Shown piece by piece: positions 51,501-60,500 of a stretch of DNA of 64,000 nucleotides (positions within the stretch are counted from its first letter, which is position 1; each line of letters opens with the position of its first letter). Both the position numbers and the translations under genes were made by a program. Below the pieces are notes generated by a model. It was not told where the DNA came from. It made no database searches and saw nothing but the letters and a program-made list of their open reading frames with translations. The DNA comes from Planococcus citri (Eukaryota > Arthropoda > Insecta > Hemiptera > Pseudococcidae): contig NC_088677.1 of assembly GCF_950023065.1 (NCBI RefSeq), positions 30,277,230 through 30,341,229 on the forward strand, given 5' to 3'.

Positions 51501-54500
51501 TATGAGGTATCGAGCATGAGTTTTTTAAATTATCGAAATACCTATACAATTTTTCCCAAAACAGAGCCTATAATATGTATTTTATACTCGGATATTGGCA
51601 ACGATTCCAGTAATGTATCGATCGAGTTATAGGTTATTGCCATAGGATATGTTTACCTATTTCAGAGGCTTAGAAAGTGAAAAAAAATGCGCGAATGCCT
51701 CGGGAAGTAGCATTCCTAATACGCCTTCTTTCCTTGCCCTATTCTTCGAAGCAATACTACTATTTTCATTTTGTATTTTCACCTAAAATACGTACTACGA
51801 GTAGGTAAGGTACATTCTACAAGTTTGTATGTTTACCAACGTACGAGCCGAATTTAATTTATCTCTGTATTAAATCGACATAATTTAACAGAAATCAATT
51901 AGTCCGATTCGAAATGCGATGGAATTAATTATTTATCAGATTTAACCAGAGGGGTATATAAGGAAAAAAATCAAATATCGTAAAAAAATCATTTGACAGT
52001 ATCAGTAACCTTTAGAGGTAAATAAAGGAACGCCTGTGGATGTATGCTTTCTCGAGGGAAAGAGGAGAAGGGAGACGGTAGGTCAATGTAACGTACCAGT
52101 AGAACTAAACTGGTGCAAAACAGTGTCCATCATATAACATATGGTCATTAAAGCCCATCAGCCGATTAAATTGAAATTTGCATCAGAGTCAAATTTTGAG
52201 CAATCGAATTTGATGTATTGATACTCGGCGAATTTTTCAAATATTAAGAAAACGGCCTTTCAATACATCTTAATTCACGCCAAAACGAGTAAATCTCGAG
52301 ATAAAGGTCTAAAAATGAATTCTAGATCTAAGATCCGTCCTCTAAACTGATTGAGGTTATTTTTTTAGACCGCTGTGAATGCTCAAAGCTCTAGTAGAAG
52401 TTTTTCTTCCAATTTTTTAAAAAATTTTCATCGGAGATTTATTAAGATCAGCTCGAAAATAGTGGCAATCGATTCAGGGGATAGTACATACTTACCTATC
52501 TTAGTCAATTTTGACGTGGAAACCGGAAACAAATTTTTAGATTTTTATTCCAAGATGGACTTTTTTTGCAGAAAACAAGAGATTAAATTATTTTAAATGA
52601 CATGAAAATGATTTAATTCGTGATGAAAATTTGGAAAATTTCAGAGTGGATGTTTTTTGGATTTTCATGACACTGGACAATTTTGATAACGGTTTGAAAC
52701 ATTAACGAGAATTTTGAAAAATTTGTTCAATTTTTTAAGCACTGACCGAAATTTTCAACAAGATTTGTATTGCTTTAAAAAAATTTTCATCACTTTTTCA
52801 GTATTTTGGTTTGTTTTTTTTTCTTGATAATTACTTACTTTGGAGGAGTCAACACTTTTGTTGACTTTTTGTTATTAATACATATTTTAATTTTTTTTCT
52901 TCAAAATATACTTTGACATATCTAGAGTGAAAAAGGAACAGATAAAAAAAAAAAATCACGAAAAAAGGTTCATTGAGAGAGGCTGGGCGATTGGAAGTAT
53001 GTTTTTCTTCAAAGATCTTTTAATTATAAATAGATAAGCTATTAAATAACATTTTAAAAAAAATAGATCCTGGAAAAATCTATCAAGTACAATAACAACC
53101 AATACTTATCACAAAAAAAGAAGTCGTCAACACAACTTTGAATAAATTTAGCATTTTTTAATTATTAAAAAAATTGTACTGGGATACTGGGAATTCCAAA
53201 ATATGTAGGTATTAAAAATGCCCAAAAATGATTTATTGTAGAGTAAAATTTTATTTGATTGCATATCCTATTGAAAAAATAATTTCAAAATGTAGCAAAA
53301 TATACTTGAAAATTCACAAAAGTAACTTAAAATGAGAAGTAACGTGCAAATTACTCATTACGAAAAAACTAATAAAACTGCAAGAAAATTGAATAAAAGT
53401 TGTTTTAAAAAATTATCAAAATAACACAAAAGTATCTTGAAACGAAATCGATACAGTTGAAAATTTGCGAAAATTATTAAAATAGCGTAAAAATGTAGTA
53501 AAAGTTATTAAAATAGCATAAAAGGAGGTAAAAGTTGTCAAAAACCTAGGAAAAAAAGGACAAAAATTGTTGCAATTACTCAAAAATTGTTAAAATAATC
53601 ATAAAACATGATAAAATCTTGTAAAAAAAAAATGTTAAAAATGTAGTAAAACTTGAGGTTTAAAAATTATTTTGAGACAAAAATGTCATAAAATTGTCAC
53701 AAGAATCTGCAAGTTTATCAACAAATATTTTTTAAAACTTCGAGCGATTTGTTGACAGGGGTTTTTTTGTGACCACGCCAAAGAAAAGTTCGAAAATATC
53801 GAAAAATTGCCATAAAAACTAAAAAAATAAAAGAATTTTTAAAAAAAATGTTGAATTTATTTTTTAGGTCAAAATTATCCAAATACAAAATCTATCAAGG
53901 TTGCCACATTGAAATTTTTGAATTATGGAACATTTACTTGAAGAGCAAAAAAAGTGATTTCCAAAAATATGTTTTTAAACAATGAAAAAATTTTAAAAAT
54001 CATTTAGGAACTTCAATTTTTTTCTCAAAACACAGTGGGGAGGGGGGGGTGGTATGAAAATTGGAGACTGCAACCAATCTAGCGCCCCCCCCCCCAGGAA
54101 AAATACAAAAAAGGGCCTGTTTGCATGTACTATAATCTGGCAGGTTTTTGTACCTAATATTTTTATGACATTTTTATCTTGGAAAAAATTTTAAATAACC
54201 ATTTCGTACAAACTTTTTAGCATTTTTGGACAAATTTTCACGGAATTTTATCAAGTTTTGTGATCATTTTATAACAATTTTTAAACAATTTCAACAATTT
54301 TTGCCATTTTTTTCCTAAATTTCGCAATATTTTACTGGTCATAATATCTAAATTAAATTTTACACCACCTTCAACAATTTTTGCCACATTGAGCCAATTT
54401 TTTTTTTAGTAATTTGATCGGGTATTATTTTCACATTTCAGACAATTTTCGCAATATTTCGAATTTTAAGATACTTGCAATAATTTTTTCAATACTCCAC

Positions 54501-57500
54501 TTTCAATAAAATATAAAACAAAAACGAAATGTAATTTAAAAAACTTGAAAAAGCTAATTTCCTCAGCTACAAAAATAAAACAAAAATATTACAATAACGT
54601 TCATTTCAAAACCGTCGGGAACAGAATCAAAAAAATCCATCAAAAGAATGAATTTGAAAAGTGCAGCGACCTTCAAAAAAGTTAAAATATGAGAAAGAGA
54701 AGAAGTCGACCAGATGTATAATTTAAGGAAGCAGAACGCTCTAATGATAAAATATTCATAAAATTTGCATTCAATTCACAAAATTCTAATTCGCGTCTCC
54801 CTTCTTCTCGATGAAAATTTCATTCTCTCAAAATCCTACATATAATGAGAAAATCACCGACGTATGAAAAATGGATGCTCTAATACCAGAAAAAAATCAA
54901 ATCAAACTCGGGCTAGAAAATCAAACCGAAACTCAGCAAATACTGAAGGTAAAATTTGCAAACGTAAGTACATACAAAATTGTGCATTGTGGACTATCAA
55001 AACAATCCATATTTGATAAATAATCGCTACTTTATTAAGTATCGAGTTTCAATTACAATTCAGTTCCTCGAACGACGTTCTTTTCTTATGGGAAATTTAT
55101 TGTACTGCATACTCGCAAGATTGATAGGGTGATTCATCATCGGCATTCTTTTGAAATAAAATACTCGTACTTGGTAGGTACATCCGACAATATCCAAGGT
55201 CTCCGCGACTAACTACTCAAATCTGCAGCACGAGTAAATTTTTCGCAAATGTGTATTTGTAGTACTTCTATCTAAAAGAATGTCGTATGTATGTACTCGT
55301 ATACTTCAGACAATCTCAATGGCAAACATACGAGAATGGATACGTCATTTTTTTGTATTTAATTAATTGATAGAAAATTCACAATTTGGCTGTATTGGAT
55401 TTTCACACGTTTTTTGGAAGGAAGAGAACTCTGTTCTCCTACCATATTTCTTTTCAACGAAATCCAAAAATCAAAACAAACATAATTATTAAAAGATTAT
55501 ACCTCCCTTTTCTTCCCTTCATTCATTATCCTCACATTTTTTTCTCAGAATTTTTAGCGTCAAAATACTCGATTTTGGAATTAAAACCGTAATAATTCTA
55601 AATAATTCGCCAGCTGAGCTTTCCTTGAAAACTCCGAACATCGACTTTTGAGCTACAGAAGTTGAATACGCAACTTTTGCGTGACTTTTCGACCTTTCTA
55701 GTTCGACTATCTCACAATGGGCCAAAAAACCAAACATCTTGATAGCTCGAGTTTCCAACAATATACAATAATCCGAAACTTTTCACCGAAGCGTCTCATT
55801 AATAGCTAATTTCATCCCATTACAGGTGTCTAAAAAACACTCGGATTTGAAACAAGTTAAGGTATAGGTACGTACTTCAAGATACACGTTGAATTTAACC
55901 ACGTTTCCCGCTTCCAAAGCATTGTTAATATACCGGTTCTATTTGAAATTCCTTTGAAAATAAGGGGGAGGTTGCATAGTAATTGAAACATACATCATAT
56001 CAAGGAGTAGGTACATAAGGAGAAGGACAAGGCAATATACAAGAATCACTGATGGTTTCTTATTCTTAACGTATATTATACAGAAACATGTACATGCCTA
56101 AGCTCGCATCGCCGACGTCTCTACTGTAGCTGTACGTGAATGCTGAGGAATGCAAAACCTCTGAAGCGTTAACAACTATGAAAAATACGTTAATTTTTAA
56201 AACGTTTCTAATGCTTACACGTTCGCTGAATTATGAAGTATTTACAAATGTAAACAATCGGATACATTATAAATGGGAATTTTTTTTCATAAGCGAGAAA
56301 ATTTTGCACCCTTCGAACCATATGCTTATTGTGATGGTGAAAAATTAGGTCATTCGAGTCATTTACGACTTACGAGCGTATAGAAAAGCTACATAATCCG
56401 AATACGTAGGTAGAGGTACGCGTTTATGGTAAATGTCGAATAAAAAATCTGCAATCAATTATAACAAAAAGGCAAACTATAAAGGTTAAGAATAATGAAG
56501 CGAGTTATAAGGTCGTTGGTATATTGGTTTCATTTTCATTCACTTGAATTCCACGCAACTAAAGGTGGGTTTTTTTCTACGTACAATCTGGCTAACTTTT
56601 TAGTATTCCGGAAATGTCATCCACCTGACTCTCGAGCCTATCGTCGAACGAGTTTTATTAACCGAAAATACCGAAGCTTTCCATTGAAGAAAAAAAAATT
56701 TATAGTAGAAGTGAATGAAAAATACACAAAAATAGGAATAAAAATAACCGTGCAGCAATTTTCATAAATCCAATCTCGAAAACTCTGCCAGGCTATAGCA
56801 ATATAGCAACGTTGACATTCGAATATTGTGTATTCGTGATCTTCTCTCGGTCATTAGATGCCACCTACCTAACATCTACAATGGTGTTAATGTCCTGGAA
56901 ATAGTACCTATATTTTAATTAATATATATGTAGAAGAACCGGATTCGATACGCAGTATTTTCACAACGTGACCGGTTTTTTTCCTGTATTTTTCGACTAT
57001 GCAGTTCGCGTATTATAAATCGTCGATTGCCACCATATTAAAAATATATATTCAAATGTCACCGAAACTTGCATTCGTAGGTCATTTGTATACTATAATT
57101 TTTTCGCCTTGTATCTCATCGCGAGAGATGCATCGTCCAACTTCAGATCTGAAGCCAAACTCGACCAAGCCCATCTAATGCCATCTCTATAGAGCTGGAG
57201 TCGTCTTCTTCTTACCTACCTACCTATATTTCAAAGCTACGATATACATAGTGCATTACGTGTATCTCATTAGTCTTTATACCATACCAAACAGGATCGT
57301 TTCTAATTACAATTTAATTTGATAACTTCTGGCTTATTGAAGCAGGGAGGGGGGCAGTAATCGAAGCGCTATAGACTTGATGTACCTAAGTACTTTTAAG
57401 GATATCTCGTAATTACCTTCGTGGTCAACAATGAGCGAGCGCAGAAATTTAGTCTTCTTCGGTAGCTGGAGGTAGGTAAGGTATATTGCCGACAAGGCAT

Positions 57501-60500
57501 CGAGTGAAATGCGTCTTGTTGTTAAATTACGAGATTTTAATTTTTTTTTCACTTTTCACCGCTAAGGTTCGTGTATCGAGTCACGATAATGAAGATGAAC
57601 AATGTTGGGTCGTTAAATTCAAGATTAATGGAATTATATTACTGATTGTGAGATGAGCCACGGGGCCGGAGCAGGAGGGAGGGCGCAATTGAGAGAATCT
57701 GCTCGTAATACGGTTGCGAAAATAAAGACCAAAAAAAGAGAAACGATTACAAACCAAGATGTAGGTACAGTACAGTTTTATCGAAATGATTTGTAATAGC
57801 GATGAAATCTTCATGCAGTTGAATACGGTTTTCGAAAATTAGGACGAGAATTGCAAAAAATCTACAAAATGTGTTCCACCACCTGCTGAACAATCATCAT
57901 TATCTGAAGTGTTAATTTTTCGCCAAAAATTAAGAATGAAAGAATCGTGAAGAAGATAAATTAGCCAGGTGTTGACAGGATGTTCCAAAAAGATCATCCT
58001 AATTGAGTTTAGAGTAATTTCGAACACCTTTTAAATTAATAAATCACTTCAATGTTCAAAGTTTTTGGAATTCGATACGGTTCTGCGTAATAAATGATTA
58101 TTCTGGAGCTTGAAGTGAACAAAAATTTATGAAAGGGAAAATCTTTTAAAAAATTCATCGATGATTTTATTCAATCAGCTTGTTGAAAATTATTTTTTTT
58201 AATGCGAATGAGCAGAGAAACTTGATAGTAATCCCCCCCCCAAAAAAAAATTGAACGTTCTATAGATATTGAATCCCATTTCCTCTCCCCTCCTTCCCAC
58301 CACCAAAACATTGCCTATTTTTTCTAAAAAATGAATTCAGATCAAAAGAGAACTCACAAAATGGAGAAGTCAAATCAAAATTCTGATTAGACTCACCCTC
58401 TTTCCTCAGAAACATTATGGGTGATTTATGATTAATCATAAGCACTCTTTTCATGGACAAATCGCAGGTGTTTTCATCCATACAAGTGAGATTTGACAGC
58501 CATCAGAAAATTTTCTGAACCAGACAGGAAAAAAATCGAATGGAGCACACAAAAATACAGTTCCGAGCAAAATTTTGAACACTGAATTTAATTGCTTTGT
58601 TTTTGAAGAATTTTTAAACATTCAAATTTGGCATATCTCTTTACGATAAAATCAAAATCTAATTAAATTTGGTTACTTCTGAATTTTGATTTCTCAGATC
58701 GATTGCCGACGATTTTGGGCAATCCTGGGACCTTCAACAGATGTTAGAGTTCTTCAATTCTCGAAAATATGGATTTCAGTCAGCTGAATTGATCGAAAAG
58801 ATGACCACAGCTGTTAATATGCAAAATTTATTGGCTGCTGGTGAACTGAAAAATCTTTTATCAATTTTTTGAAAACGTGAAAATGACTCATTAATCCATT
58901 TAGAAGACCAAAATTGAGAAATTAATCCAAATTTCAGCTCTGTAATTCAATTTTATGACATTTTTTTCATTTTTCTTCGGAAATGTACTAAATAAATTTT
59001 TTTTTAAATTCGTCAAAAATTTAAAAATGAAATCCAGAATTTGAAATATTGCCTAGTGTGATGTATTTTTATTCTTGAATGCTTTCTCGATTTTTTTTTC
59101 TGTTCGCTTCGAGAATTTTTCCTTACAGTTGAGATACTTTTTTTCATGGACAAAAAAAACTCATAAGCAACCAAAAAAAAAATCACTGGGGAAATGATAG
59201 ACTTGGAGGGGAGGGGAGGGGAGGGGGTAGGTTGTCATTCACAGTTTAGATTCAACTGAGGCTGAGGCTTCTACAAGTTCAGGGAAAGCCAAATGTGGAA
59301 CCAAAATCATACTCTGCTCTCATTAGAAATTTTTCAAAAAACATTTTCGAGTAGGTAGAATTTAAAAAAAAATTGTTCTTACTTATCTACACACACAAAT
59401 CAAAAAAAAATTGTGAAATTGAAATGTTACTGAAAAATTTGAGGTTTTTCACGAGTTGATGATTTTTAACCAAATGAAATGGACAACGAAATCATCGACT
59501 AAACAAAATTTGAAAATATTACTCCTAAAAATTCACAAAAAAAGCTCAAAAAACCCGTTGAAAAAAATGTAAAAGTTGCAAAAACACCATAAAGATCAAA
59601 TATTATCGGAATTATTACAGGCAGAAAACATTTTTGAATTTACTGTTTAAAAAAATTTCAAGCAAATATTGATAAACAGATGAAAATCTGAAACTTTGGG
59701 CAGCTGCTGTCTCTATTCTGTTCCCTCTCGTCCTCGAACTGGAGCAAAACTTTCAAATGAACCAAGAGATTCGTTAAAGAAAAAAATATTCTGAATTAAT
59801 TTTTTTTAAATTCGTAAGTAAAACTGGACATTTTTCCAAATTGGAAAATAATCACATTTGATAAAAATCAATAGATAGGAAAATATCAATGATTTCCAAA
59901 TTCGCTGAAATTGCGATAGGGTATTCAAATGTTCCCAAATTGGCGCAATTCAATTTTCTAAATGAAAATAGAAAATTGAAAAATTGACGAATTTTGGTCC
60001 AAACTCAAGTTATAATTATGAGGGGAAAAATGGAGCAGCGATCACTACTCGAAAAATTCTGAAAAAAATACCAGTAATGGAAAATACACTGAAAATTGAA
60101 ATTTTTTTGATTTTTTCCAAATTTTGGACCCTCTACAAATTCATTTGAGGTCTTCAAAATAAATTTTGGGGTATTTTTGATGTCAAAAAAATTGAAAAAA
60201 TTCAGAGTCATACCCTCAAGTATCTTTACCCTTAATTAATCGATTAAAAAAACTCAAATTTCCGGAAGCCAAAATCAAATTTCTAGAAGCCAGTCATAAT
60301 CATAGGGAGTCAAATGGTAACATTACTGAGTAATTGATAGATATGTACTTCAAAAGATCGCAGCCAAATCTCTTTTTATGATTTATGTTTCAATTTCAAA
60401 CATCATCTTCAAAATATGTATTGCATCAAAGTCCTCTTCAAAAAAAAAAATTGATTAAAAATTTCAATTTATTTTACTTGAGGAAATCTGCTTAGGAATT

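Noticed and set aside
54030..54110. MITE suggested by cagtggggagg and a C run near ccccagg
   Set aside because: The matches are mostly homopolymer G and C runs, with no target duplication or internal match to the other copies.
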